Source: Myxococcales bacterium
Lineage (GTDB): Bacteria; Myxococcota_A; Polyangia; Palsa-1104; JAEUJZ01
Reading direction: 5' to 3'
DNA: 64,000 nt
NCBI GenBank assembly: GCA_016794505.1
Contig: JAEUJZ010000013.1
Span: 186,001-250,000, forward strand
The notes under the pieces: model-generated
Databases searched by the model: none
The model's input: only the letters and a program-made list of their open reading frames with translations
Told to the model about the DNA's origin: nothing
Program-made: the position numbers and the translations under genes
Shown: positions 17,071-25,549 of the stretch, piece after piece
Layout: each line of letters begins with the position of its first letter
Position numbering within the stretch: the first letter of the stretch is position 1

Positions 17071-18939
17071 CTAGCGCGTCGGTCCGCCGGTCACGCCCCG
17101 CAGCATCACTGCGGTGCGGCGCAAGATGTTCTGCGTGTCCAGCAGCACGACGGGCTCACCGCGGATGATTGCGATCTTGGCTCGCTCGACGGCAGCGCGG
17201 GCTCGACGCACGGCATCCATCCCCATGTCGCTGGCTCCCACGGCCAGCTCAGCCCGAGGCAGCAAGCGCTGGATCTCTCCGATCAGCCGCTCGATGCCCT
17301 GCTGAGTTCGCGCCAGCTCTTCGTCGGGCTTCATCTCAAGCGTATAGCCCCCGCCCGCCCCCGGCGACTGGCTGCTCACCCCGTCGAGCGCGTGCGTAGC
17401 AAACTGTGCTTTGCGCTGCTCCTTGGTCTCTAGGTTGGTGGCCGAAACGAGCAGCGTGCCGTTTTCTTCCAAGTGGAAGTGGATCTCGATGTCGGGCTCG
17501 CCACGGGGTGCTTGGCGCATGCCTTCCAAAAGTAGCTCGCCGAGCAGCTTGTTTTCTTCGCCTCGCTCGCTGTTGCCTTCGACGATCAGAAAGCGCACCC
17601 CGGTCTGCGAATCGCGCGTCGTGCTGAAAATATGGCGTCGGTCGCACGGCACTCCCGAGCCGGGCTCGATCAGGCGGAAGGTGTTGCCGCCAGCGACGAC
17701 CAGGCCCAGGGCCCGCTGCACCGCGATCTTTTCGGGCGGTACCGGCACAGACGCAGCGGGTGGCTCGGACACATGCACCAGCGCCGCCCCCTGCAGTGCC
17801 GCCCCGAGCGCGATGACTTCCTCGGGCGGCATGGTGAAGCTTGGCGTGCGTCCGAACACATCCTGCACCGCCGCCTGCACGCGCGGCATGCGCGTCATGC
17901 CTCCCACCAGAAGAACCGTGTCGACTTCTTGTGGCTCGACGCCCGCCTCAGCCAACGCCCCGCGGGCAATCTGCATCGTGCGGTCGATCAGGTCTTCCGA
18001 GAGCTCCTCCAGCTTGGAGCGCGGCAGCGTGCGCACCAAGTGCAGCGGCTCGCTGGTGCCACTTGAAATGATAAACGGCACCTCGATGCTGACTTCTTCC
18101 AGAGACGACAGCTCGCACTTGGCTTTCTCGACGGCGTCGCGAACCCGCTGCAGCGCCGTGCGGTCCTGTCGCAGATCCAGCTTGTGATCCTTGGCAAAGC
18201 CGAAGATCAGCCAGTCCAGGATGCGGCGATCAAAGTCTTCACCGCCGAGCGTTGGATCCCCGGCTTGTGCTTGTACTTCCAGACTGCTGCCGCGCAGGCT
18301 CAGCAGGGTGAACTCAAAGGCGCCGCCCCCCAGCGAGTACACGGCGATGCGCTGCGGCTTGCTCTCGCCCTGGCCGATCCCGTACGCGATGCCGGCGGCC
18401 ACCGGTTCCTGCACGATGCGCAGGACTTCCAGCCCGGTGCGCTGCACCGCTTCGCGCACCGCTTGCCGTTGCGCGTCGGTAAAACACACCGGAACCGTCA
18501 CCACCGCTTTGTGTACTGGCTGGTTCAGGTACTGCTCGGCCGTGCGCTTAAGTTCCGCGACGACCGTCGTGTAGAGCTCGCCAATGGTGACGTTTTCACC
18601 GCGCAGGACGGCGTGCGGTTCGTCGTTGCCACCGCTGGTAAGACGGAACCCAACCATGTCCGTGACCTGGCGCACGGCATGGCTGCTGTACTTCCGACCG
18701 ATCAGACGCTTGAGGCCCGTGGCCGTGTTCTCGGCAAAGATCACAGCCTGCCTGCGGGCCAGATGACCGACGACGCGGCGCCCTTGCTCGCTGACCGATA
18801 CCATCACCGGCAAGAGCGTCTGCCCTTGACTGTTGGGGATCACCATGGGCACGCCCCCTTCGACAACGGCGACGCACGCGTTGGTGGTACCGATGTCGAT
18901 CCCGATGACTCGTTCGCGGTCTGCAGGGGAAGCGATCAT
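17071..18939 (-). CDS. Divergent Hsp70/DnaK-family ATPase
   Basis: 622 aa from ATG 18939; the open frame extends to a GTG at 18999. Starts with the Hsp70 signature GIDIGTTNACVAV (13-25). The phosphate-2 loop, normally DLGGGTFD, reads YSLGGGAFEF, so the catalytic-pocket Asp is replaced by Ser and the usual Thr by Ala. The adenosine motif VGGMTRMPRVQ is intact. A substrate-binding beta domain follows (GVRFLIVEGN ... LEENGTLLVSATN), then a shortened helical lid with no EEVD-like tail. Probably a specialised chaperone or scaffold, not the housekeeping DnaK, since no GrpE or DnaJ gene is nearby. It is divergent from recG. Confidence 0.88.
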   Translation of the reverse strand: MIASPADRERVIGIDIGTTNACVAVVEGGVPMVIPNSQGQTLLPVMVSVSEQGRRVVGHLARRQAVIFAENTATGLKRLIGRKYSSHAVRQVTDMVGFRLTSGGNDEPHAVLRGENVTIGELYTTVVAELKRTAEQYLNQPVHKAVVTVPVCFTDAQRQAVREAVQRTGLEVLRIVQEPVAAGIAYGIGQGESKPQRIAVYSLGGGAFEFTLLSLRGSSLEVQAQAGDPTLGGEDFDRRILDWLIFGFAKDHKLDLRQDRTALQRVRDAVEKAKCELSSLEEVSIEVPFIISSGTSEPLHLVRTLPRSKLEELSEDLIDRTMQIARGALAEAGVEPQEVDTVLLVGGMTRMPRVQAAVQDVFGRTPSFTMPPEEVIALGAALQGAALVHVSEPPAASVPVPPEKIAVQRALGLVVAGGNTFRLIEPGSGVPCDRRHIFSTTRDSQTGVRFLIVEGNSERGEENKLLGELLLEGMRQAPRGEPDIEIHFHLEENGTLLVSATNLETKEQRKAQFATHALDGVSSQSPGAGGGYTLEMKPDEELARTQQGIERLIGEIQRLLPRAELAVGASDMGMDAVRRARAAVERAKIAIIRGEPVVLLDTQNILRRTAVMLRGVTGGPTR

Positions 18940-19100
18940 TCCGTGTCCGTGGGGCGAAGGAACGCCCGACCCCAGCGTGTCGATGCGGCAGGCAGCCACC
19001 TACGACACGCGGCCATGCGCCGTGACGATTCCGCGCCGGGGTTCATTTTACATGAGTTGCTCGCGGAACTGCGCGGAAGCGCGCCGGCTTTGGGCTCAAC

Positions 19101-22100
19101 GTGATATGGATCTGCGGCATGGTGCAGGGTCTTCCAGGGTCCGACGAGGTGGTAGAGCCCCCCGGTGCGCACGCGACCACGGGAGCCCCTGTCGTTCCCG
19201 CCCGGCCTAGCACCCGGCCTGCTTCTTCATCGCAGTCTCCCGTCGCTTTGCGCGAGCGCGTGTCGATGTTTCGCGACGCGGTGCGGGCAGCCGGCCAGCG
19301 TCTTACGACGACCAGCAACGGCAACGTGGCCAGCGCGCCGCCCCTGGGCCCCGTGCTGGCCGAGCATGCCAACGTCCTTGCGCATGGACTCGGACGCCTG
19401 CCGCAGCGCCAAGGCAGCGTCGAGCAGCAGCGGCAACAAAACCTCAGCACAGCGCTGCGCCGCTTTAGTGAAGAGGTCCACGAGCTGGACCACAGGCCCG
19501 CTGCCGACCAGCAGCGCTTGGCAGCCGCCGCACAGCGCCTGTGTACCTGGGCCGAGCTGGCGCTGGGTCCTGCACAGCCCACGAACAAGCCTTCGCTCTC
19601 TGCCGCACCGTCGGCTCCGCCGCGCCGTTTGGCTACAAAGACCCAGCCCAGCACGCTGGGCAAGCCGGTTCCCGACCCGACGAAGAGCGCAGCCAACGCC
19701 GTGGCAAGCAGCGACGCCAGCACCGCCGCGGTGAAAACGCCGATATCGCAGCCACCGACGCCGCAGGTCGCCGCGGAAGCAGCGCCACAGCCACATCGCC
19801 CCTCTGCCCGCCTGACCGCCGTCGCTCTGCCGATGGACTCGGACGAAACAGATCCGCTCTCGCGATCCCTGGTGGGTCTGCCCGGCGTGGGCCCTCGCAC
19901 CGCAGAGCGCTTGGCGGCGCGCGGCTTGGTGCGCGTCGTCGACATCTTGTACTTTCTGCCCCGTCGCTGGGAGGATCTGCGTGCGCTGAAGCCCGTCGGA
20001 GCTCTGCAAGAAGGCCAGGTGCAGTCGACGGTGGCCATCGTGGAGCGCAGCCGCATCGTGCCCGCGGGTCGACGCTTCTTGGACGTGACGGCGCGCGGTG
20101 AAGACGGCACGCCGCTATCGCTGCGCTGGTTTTACTTTCACGGTGGCATGCTGCGCCGCTTGCAGCCAGGTCAGCGCCTGCGCGTCGTCGGTTCGCCGCA
20201 GCGCTTCAAGGGCATCCTGCAGCTCGTTCATCCCGAGATCGATTTCCTCGATACCGACGATGAACACGCCAGCGGTCAGGGGCGCATCCGCACCCGCTAT
20301 CCCGACGTCGAAGGCGTCCCGGCCCGCACCTTGGAAAAGCTGTGCCGCCACGTGTGCAGTGGGTTTTCATCGGCCGTGCCGGATGGCATCCCCAGTCTGC
20401 TGCAGCAGAAGCTGAGCCTGCCGACACTGCCCGATGCGCTGCGCTCGCTGCACTTGGCCGACGAAGAGCTGCAGTCGCAGATCGAGTCAGAGACAACGCC
20501 GCCACTTTTGGATCTGCTGAACCAGGGACTCGCTCCGGCACAGCGACGGCTGATCTTTGAAGAGCTGTTCTTTCTGCAGCTTGGGCTGATGCAAAGGCGG
20601 CGCAAGGTTCGCAGCGAAGAGAGCAGCCCCTGCCCGTCGGATCCACGCTCGCTGGATGCGCTGCGCCAGGTCTTGCCCTTTACGCCAACACGAGCGCAAG
20701 AGCGAGCCATCGCCGAGATCGCCGCGGACTTGGCGCGACCGCTGCCCATGCAGCGCTTGGTGCATGGCGATGTGGGCAGCGGCAAGACCTTGGTGGCCTA
20801 TGCCGCATGCGAGCTGGTCATGGCCGCAGGGCGTCAAGCGGCCATCATGGCGCCAACCGAGATCCTGGCCGAGCAGCACGCACGCACGCTCGGGACGTGG
20901 GCGAAAGCGACGGGAAGGCGGCTCTGCATCCTCACCGCGACGACGCCGAAGTCACCGCGCAAGACGACCCTGGCCCTGCTGCAGGCCGGGCGCTTCGACG
21001 ATGTCTGGCAGCACGCCGAGCGCAGCGGCGAGCGACTCGATCGCGAGTCGATCTTGGCCATGCTGACCGTCGGATACATTCACGTCGTGGTCGGCACGCA
21101 TGCGCTGCTGGCCGAGCGCGTTGAGTTTGCCGATCTCGGCCTGGTGGTGATCGATGAACAGCACCGCTTTGGGGTCGCGCAGCGAGCCGCTCTGCGTCGC
21201 AAAGGTCGCACGCCGCACCTGCTGGTGATGACCGCCACGCCGATTCCGCGCACGCTGGCCCTGACGTTGTATGGCGACCTAGACATCACCCAGATCGACG
21301 AGCTACCGCCGGGGCGCACCCCGCCTGTGACGCGCGTTTTGGCCGGTGCCGCGGGCCTGTCGCGAGCGCTGACCGCAGTGCGTCGTGCGGTCTCGGCTGG
21401 CCGGCAGGCGTACTGGGTCTGCCCGCTGATCGAAGAGAGCGAAAAGCTCGACTTTCAAAGCGTCACCAGCCGTCATGCCTCGCTGGTTGCGGCGCTGCCC
21501 GAGCTGCGCATCGGCCTGGTGCATGGCCGCCTGCTTTCCGACGAGCGCGACGCCATCATGGACCGCTTTCGCCGCGGCGAGCTGCACGTGCTGTGCGCCA
21601 CCACCGTGATCGAAGTCGGGGTCGATGTTCCCAATGCCTCGCTGATGGTCATCGAGGGAGCCGAGCGCTTTGGCCTGGCGCAGCTGCATCAGCTGCGCGG
21701 GCGCATTGGCCGTGGTGAAGGGGCCAGCGCGTGCCTGTTGCTTCACGATACGCCCGCGGAGCTGCCGCAAGACGGCGTCGATCAAGCGGCCCTGCCCGGC
21801 ACCGGACACAGCGACGACAGCGTGCTCGGTGAGAGCCCGAGCAAGGCCGCGACCGACGCAGCGCTGGCGCGCAGCGACGCCAAAGCCGCAGCAGACGGCG
21901 GCGGCGGGGCGCGGCAGCGGCTGGGCGTGCTGTCGCGGTCGTGCAATGGCTTTCACATCGCCGAAGCCGACCTGCGCATGCGCGGCCCCGGCGAAGTCCT
22001 GGGAACACGGCAAGCCGGCCTGCCCCCTTTGCGCTACGCCGACCTTCTGCGCGATATTGATTTATTGCAGATCGCTCGTCGCGAGGCCGCGGCGCTGGTG

Positions 22101-22199
22101 CGTCGCGATCCCGACCTAGAGCTGCCGGAGCACCGACACACCCGACAGCTCGTGCGCGAGCGCTGGGCCTTCGCAGAAGAGTCAACCACGCTGGAATAA
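19101..22199 (+). CDS. recG: ATP-dependent DNA helicase RecG with long N-terminal extension
   Basis: 1032 aa from the GTG at 19101; an ATG at 19119 is a plausible alternative. RecG unwinds branched DNA and remodels stalled forks. The wedge/OB region starts near 250 (LVGLPGVGPRTAERLAARG ... VDILYFLPRRWEDL). Helicase motifs: Walker A GDVGSGKT, motif II DEQHRFG, motif III TATPIPRT, and motif VI QLRGRIGRGE. It is longer than the usual 690-850 aa: about 250 extra N-terminal residues (helical, then Pro/Ala-rich), a roughly 25-aa insert in helicase domain 1 (FDDVWQHAERSGERLDRES) and a roughly 50-aa Ala/Asp/Gly-rich insert in domain 2 after LLHDTPAELPQ. The N-terminal extension contains a helical region at about 50-140. 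Confidence 0.96.
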   Translation: MIWICGMVQGLPGSDEVVEPPGAHATTGAPVVPARPSTRPASSSQSPVALRERVSMFRDAVRAAGQRLTTTSNGNVASAPPLGPVLAEHANVLAHGLGRLPQRQGSVEQQRQQNLSTALRRFSEEVHELDHRPAADQQRLAAAAQRLCTWAELALGPAQPTNKPSLSAAPSAPPRRLATKTQPSTLGKPVPDPTKSAANAVASSDASTAAVKTPISQPPTPQVAAEAAPQPHRPSARLTAVALPMDSDETDPLSRSLVGLPGVGPRTAERLAARGLVRVVDILYFLPRRWEDLRALKPVGALQEGQVQSTVAIVERSRIVPAGRRFLDVTARGEDGTPLSLRWFYFHGGMLRRLQPGQRLRVVGSPQRFKGILQLVHPEIDFLDTDDEHASGQGRIRTRYPDVEGVPARTLEKLCRHVCSGFSSAVPDGIPSLLQQKLSLPTLPDALRSLHLADEELQSQIESETTPPLLDLLNQGLAPAQRRLIFEELFFLQLGLMQRRRKVRSEESSPCPSDPRSLDALRQVLPFTPTRAQERAIAEIAADLARPLPMQRLVHGDVGSGKTLVAYAACELVMAAGRQAAIMAPTEILAEQHARTLGTWAKATGRRLCILTATTPKSPRKTTLALLQAGRFDDVWQHAERSGERLDRESILAMLTVGYIHVVVGTHALLAERVEFADLGLVVIDEQHRFGVAQRAALRRKGRTPHLLVMTATPIPRTLALTLYGDLDITQIDELPPGRTPPVTRVLAGAAGLSRALTAVRRAVSAGRQAYWVCPLIEESEKLDFQSVTSRHASLVAALPELRIGLVHGRLLSDERDAIMDRFRRGELHVLCATTVIEVGVDVPNASLMVIEGAERFGLAQLHQLRGRIGRGEGASACLLLHDTPAELPQDGVDQAALPGTGHSDDSVLGESPSKAATDAALARSDAKAAADGGGGARQRLGVLSRSCNGFHIAEADLRMRGPGEVLGTRQAGLPPLRYADLLRDIDLLQIARREAAALVRRDPDLELPEHRHTRQLVRERWAFAEESTTLE

Positions 22200-22200
22200 A

Positions 22201-22219
22201 CCAAGTCCCCAGTGGGGCT
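22201..22219 (+). terminator. Hairpin after recG
   Basis: Directly after the recG stop, AAG-T-CCCC and GGGGCTT form a short stem around a 3-nt loop, followed by AAAAC. There is no T-tract. It could attenuate read-through into the downstream operon or reduce coupling with it. Confidence 0.3.
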
Positions 22220-22238
22220 TAAAACAGGGTCAACCACG

Positions 22239-23663
22239 ATGCGAGCAGGAAACCTGCGTGCCACACGGGCGGTCGTTATTTCCGATATTCACCTCGCCAA
22301 TGGCCAGCCGGACATGGTCTCGAATCCTGTCGTATTGACTCAATTTATCAATCAATTACCGTCATTATTTCCTGTTGATACTCAAATCAATGAAAAATTG
22401 GAATTAATTATCGCAGGTGATTTTATCGATTATCTGAATATTCAAGAATATTCTGCGTGGACCGTCGATCCTGCGCAGGCCGTCAGGAAGCTCGCTGATG
22501 TCACCGATCGCTCGCAGTTCGCGCCGGTCTTCGATGCGCTGGCGCAGCACATACAGCGCGGGCATCGCTTGACGATTCTTCTCGGCAATCACGACGTAGA
22601 GCTGGCGCTGCCGCAGGTCCAAGACGCGCTGCTCTGCCGCCTGGGCGCCTCACCGCATGAGGTGCTGTACGTCATGGACGGTCGCGCCTATCGCTTGGGA
22701 TCGGCGCGGATCGAGCACGGCAATCGCTATGACGATGCCAACGCCAACGACTGGACGGGCTTACGCGCCATTGTTTCAGCTTTATCTCGCAATGAGTCAC
22801 CCACCGTTGATTTAGAAATATCCGCAGGCAGCAAGCTCGTTATCAAAGTCGTAAATCCACTAAAAGATACATATCCATTTGTCAATCTATTGCAGCCCGT
22901 TGGTGAAATTTTATTATTATTGTTATTAGAATTTGAGCCCAGCCTAGCCTGGCAAGTCGACATGCTGGGGCGACTGCTCAACAGCAAGCGCTTGGCCGAG
23001 CGCAACAAGCTGGGTCAGCAGCCAGGCGCGACGCGCAATGTCAGCGCCCAGGCCGACGCGGCGCGTGAAGTACCCGACGACGAGCTTCTGACGCTGTTCG
23101 GCGACACGTACCGTCAGCTTCATAGTCAGGCCAGCAAAAACGTTGCGGCCGGCGACGTCTTAAGCCTGCTGGTCCGCCCTGGCCGCGACGGCTTGGCGGC
23201 GTACTTCGAGCGCCAGGCTCCCGTTCCCATCGAGCGCCTGCGCAAGATCCGCGCTGCGCTCAAGCGCATCATCGACAACGACAAGACGGACAACCTGGAC
23301 ATCGCAGACGGGCCCTGCGGAGCCGCCGCCAAGCGCCTGCTGCAGAGCTCTGAGGTGCAGGCCGTGGTCATGGGCCACACGCACCTGCCGCGATACTACC
23401 GCTGCGATGACGGGGTCTATCTGAACAGCGGCACCTGGATCGATCGCCTGCGCATTCCGCATCGCGTGCTGGCCGAGGGGGCCGAGCGCGAGCTAGAGGC
23501 CTACTTGCGCGATCTCAAAGAAGACCGCCGCTCGCCTTGCCCGCCGACCTGCGCCGAGCTGCGCATCGACGAAACAGGCGCGGTGCGAGCCAGCGCCTTG
23601 CACGAGGTCCTGTTGTCGCAATCCAACGTCGCGCTGCGCACGCTGAAAGGAGCGACTTCGTGA
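22239..23663 (+). CDS. Calcineurin-like metallophosphoesterase, first gene of a three-gene operon
   Basis: 474 aa from the ATG at 22239; the frame is open to a GTG at 22212. All five metallophosphoesterase blocks are present in order: VISDIHLANG, IAGDFIDYLN, LLGNHDVELALP, MGHTHLPRYY and YLNSGTWID. There is no signal peptide, so it is cytoplasmic. An inserted region between the GNHD and GHTH blocks (about 260 residues, helical) is larger than in the minimal fold. Two blocks, about 22320-22460 and 22770-22945, use AT-rich synonymous codons (many TTA, ATT, AAA) unlike the rest of the gene. The 3' end overlaps the next start in a GTGA, so the products are probably made in fixed proportion. The substrate (nucleotide, phosphoprotein or other) is unknown. 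Confidence 0.87.
   Translation: MRAGNLRATRAVVISDIHLANGQPDMVSNPVVLTQFINQLPSLFPVDTQINEKLELIIAGDFIDYLNIQEYSAWTVDPAQAVRKLADVTDRSQFAPVFDALAQHIQRGHRLTILLGNHDVELALPQVQDALLCRLGASPHEVLYVMDGRAYRLGSARIEHGNRYDDANANDWTGLRAIVSALSRNESPTVDLEISAGSKLVIKVVNPLKDTYPFVNLLQPVGEILLLLLLEFEPSLAWQVDMLGRLLNSKRLAERNKLGQQPGATRNVSAQADAAREVPDDELLTLFGDTYRQLHSQASKNVAAGDVLSLLVRPGRDGLAAYFERQAPVPIERLRKIRAALKRIIDNDKTDNLDIADGPCGAAAKRLLQSSEVQAVVMGHTHLPRYYRCDDGVYLNSGTWIDRLRIPHRVLAEGAERELEAYLRDLKEDRRSPCPPTCAELRIDETGAVRASALHEVLLSQSNVALRTLKGATS
23646..23652 (+). promoter_or_regulatory. Ribosome-binding site fixing the protease start
   Basis: AAAGGAG lies 7 nt before the GTG at 23660 and inside the end of the phosphoesterase gene. It decides for that GTG over the earlier in-frame start at 23537, which would create a 41-residue Arg-rich overlap read out of frame from the phosphoesterase. 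Confidence 0.8.
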
Positions 23664-25549
23664 GCACCTTTCGTCTGCGCGTCTATGTCGGCGGCTCGCC
23701 GCAGTCGGGCGCTCCGGCGCAGCTTGTCAGCCAAGGCACGGCCTGGCTGATCGCGCCCGATGTGCTGGCCACGGCGTTCCACGTCGTCGGCAAGCTAGAG
23801 CGTCGCCGCTTCTTTCACGAAGGCTTGCCCGATGTGCAGTACCGCGTGGTGCGAAGCGACGATGAGCGCGGCGAACACGAACAGCAGGTCACGCCGCTGT
23901 GCTGCGACTACTACGCCGACGTCGCGCTGCTGCGCGCCCCACAGGCGCTGCCTGGCTCGCCGCTTGTGCTGCGTCGATCGCTGGACCGCACAAACGCCGG
24001 GACGTGGACGGCGCGCGGCTATCCCCGCTTCATGGGCGGCCGACCGTTTACGCTGTCCGGTCGCATCACGGATCTGCGCGGCGACACCAGCAACAGCGCT
24101 CTGCAGCTCTTGGTCGATCAGGACACGCGCTCGACGGGCGGCGGCGATGCACCGTGGGAAGGCATGTCGGGCAGCGCGCTGTGCGATGAAGCGGGCCAGG
24201 TCCTGGGCGTGCTCACGCAAGTCACCGAAGGGGTGGCCACGGCCTGGGGCGCAGCGATGCCGGCGGTGCAGCGGCTGCAAGACCTGCGGGCCGCCGAAGA
24301 TCTGCTGACACGCTGTCAGTCGCTTTTGGTGTCGCTGTACGCACGACCCGAGCCGCTTCTGCAGCAGTGGCAAGACCTGGGCTGGCCGGCGGACTCGATC
24401 CAGCCGAGCAGCAGCGTCGATGCCGTCGCCAGCCAGCTTGTCGCACGGGCGCTTCAGGAAGGTGGCAGCGGCATCTTGTCGCTCTTGCGCGAGGTGCAGC
24501 GCGACTTTCCATCGCAGCGCGAAGTGGTCGAGCTGTCCGCGGCCGTAGAAGCACGGCTGAAGCTGCCCGCCCGACGTAGCCCGCCGACTCGTCGCGAGAT
24601 CGTTGACGAGACACTGAGCGAGCTAATCAGCTCGAAGAACTATGGCGTGGCGCTGCTGTCGCCGCTGGGCTTCGGTGTTCGTCAGCTCGCGCACGAGACG
24701 CTGCGTCGCCTGGATCGCTCGGACAAGGCGCTTCTGCCGGTGCGCCTAGTGCCTGAGCGCAGCACGACCACCGACGAACATCTGTACAGCGCGCTGCTGC
24801 GCGATCTGCGCAGTGGCTTGGAAGAACAACTAGGTACCCCGCTGCCGCCACACTGGCGCGACCCGCTGGATCGTCGAGCCGAAGCCGATGCCCGCCAGCG
24901 CTTTAGCGCGGCCATCGAAGACCTGCTGCGCCCCAACGGTCCGGCGGCGCGCGATCAGCGCAAGCTGGTGCTGGCCATCGAAGGCCTGGCGCGCGTGCAG
25001 AGCGAACAGCTTCGCGCGTGGAGCCTGCTTTTGGCGCGCTTCGCACAAAAGGGCCTGCGCCTTCTGGTCTGGGGCGGCAAAGAGCTGTCTGATCTGCGCT
25101 CGCTAGCCAGCGAAGGCTCGTCGGCCTTTCATGTGCTGCGCGGCATCGAGCTGGGACCGCTGTCGGAAAGCGAAGTGGTCGATCTAGCGGCGGCCCAGTC
25201 CGTCTCGCGCGAGGCGGCGTTGGTGCTGCACCGGGAAAGCGGTGGCCACCCAGCGCTGATCGATCAGCTGCTGAGCACGTCGCTCGACGAAGTGCGGACC
25301 GCTGATGCCGCGACGCTGCGCGAGCTGATGCTGACCAGCGATCACCTGTTTACGCTGCGCTCGATCGCCGAGCGAGAAGAGCCCCTGCGCGAGCGGCTGC
25401 GCGAGCGGGCTCGCGAGTCGGGTCCAGGTCTGCGACCCAAGCCATCGCTGGACGCGCGGCTGTACTGGCTGGGCATCTTGCGCAAGGTCAAGGCGCGCTT
25501 CGAGTGGCTGGCTCCGGTCATGCAGTCGTTTGCGGAAGAGTGGCTGTGA
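23660..25549 (+). CDS. Trypsin-like protease - EAD1-like - degenerate STAND NTPase protein
   Basis: 629 aa. Residues 1-215 form a trypsin-fold protease with a complete triad: His41 (TAFHVVG), Asp87 (ADVALL) and Ser170 (GMSGSALC). There is no signal peptide, so it acts in the cytoplasm. Residues 225-292 match the pattern of effector-associated domain 1 (LYARPEPLLQQWQDLGW ... LLREVQRDFPSQ), a helical adaptor known from multidomain conflict systems where it links effectors to NTPases by homotypic contacts. Residues 310-530 resemble an AAA/STAND module, but its P-loop position reads LLSPLGFGVRQ, without the GK[ST], so ATP binding is probably lost. A winged-helix-like end follows. Its stop overlaps the next ATG by one base. 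I infer an effector controlled by the membrane ATPase encoded next. Confidence 0.82.
   Translation: MSTFRLRVYVGGSPQSGAPAQLVSQGTAWLIAPDVLATAFHVVGKLERRRFFHEGLPDVQYRVVRSDDERGEHEQQVTPLCCDYYADVALLRAPQALPGSPLVLRRSLDRTNAGTWTARGYPRFMGGRPFTLSGRITDLRGDTSNSALQLLVDQDTRSTGGGDAPWEGMSGSALCDEAGQVLGVLTQVTEGVATAWGAAMPAVQRLQDLRAAEDLLTRCQSLLVSLYARPEPLLQQWQDLGWPADSIQPSSSVDAVASQLVARALQEGGSGILSLLREVQRDFPSQREVVELSAAVEARLKLPARRSPPTRREIVDETLSELISSKNYGVALLSPLGFGVRQLAHETLRRLDRSDKALLPVRLVPERSTTTDEHLYSALLRDLRSGLEEQLGTPLPPHWRDPLDRRAEADARQRFSAAIEDLLRPNGPAARDQRKLVLAIEGLARVQSEQLRAWSLLLARFAQKGLRLLVWGGKELSDLRSLASEGSSAFHVLRGIELGPLSESEVVDLAAAQSVSREAALVLHRESGGHPALIDQLLSTSLDEVRTADAATLRELMLTSDHLFTLRSIAEREEPLRERLRERARESGPGLRPKPSLDARLYWLGILRKVKARFEWLAPVMQSFAEEWL

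Noticed and set aside
23537..23659. Upstream extension of the protease gene
   Set aside because: The Arg-rich residues come from the phosphoesterase gene read in another frame, and AAAGGAG before GTG 23660 fixes the start.
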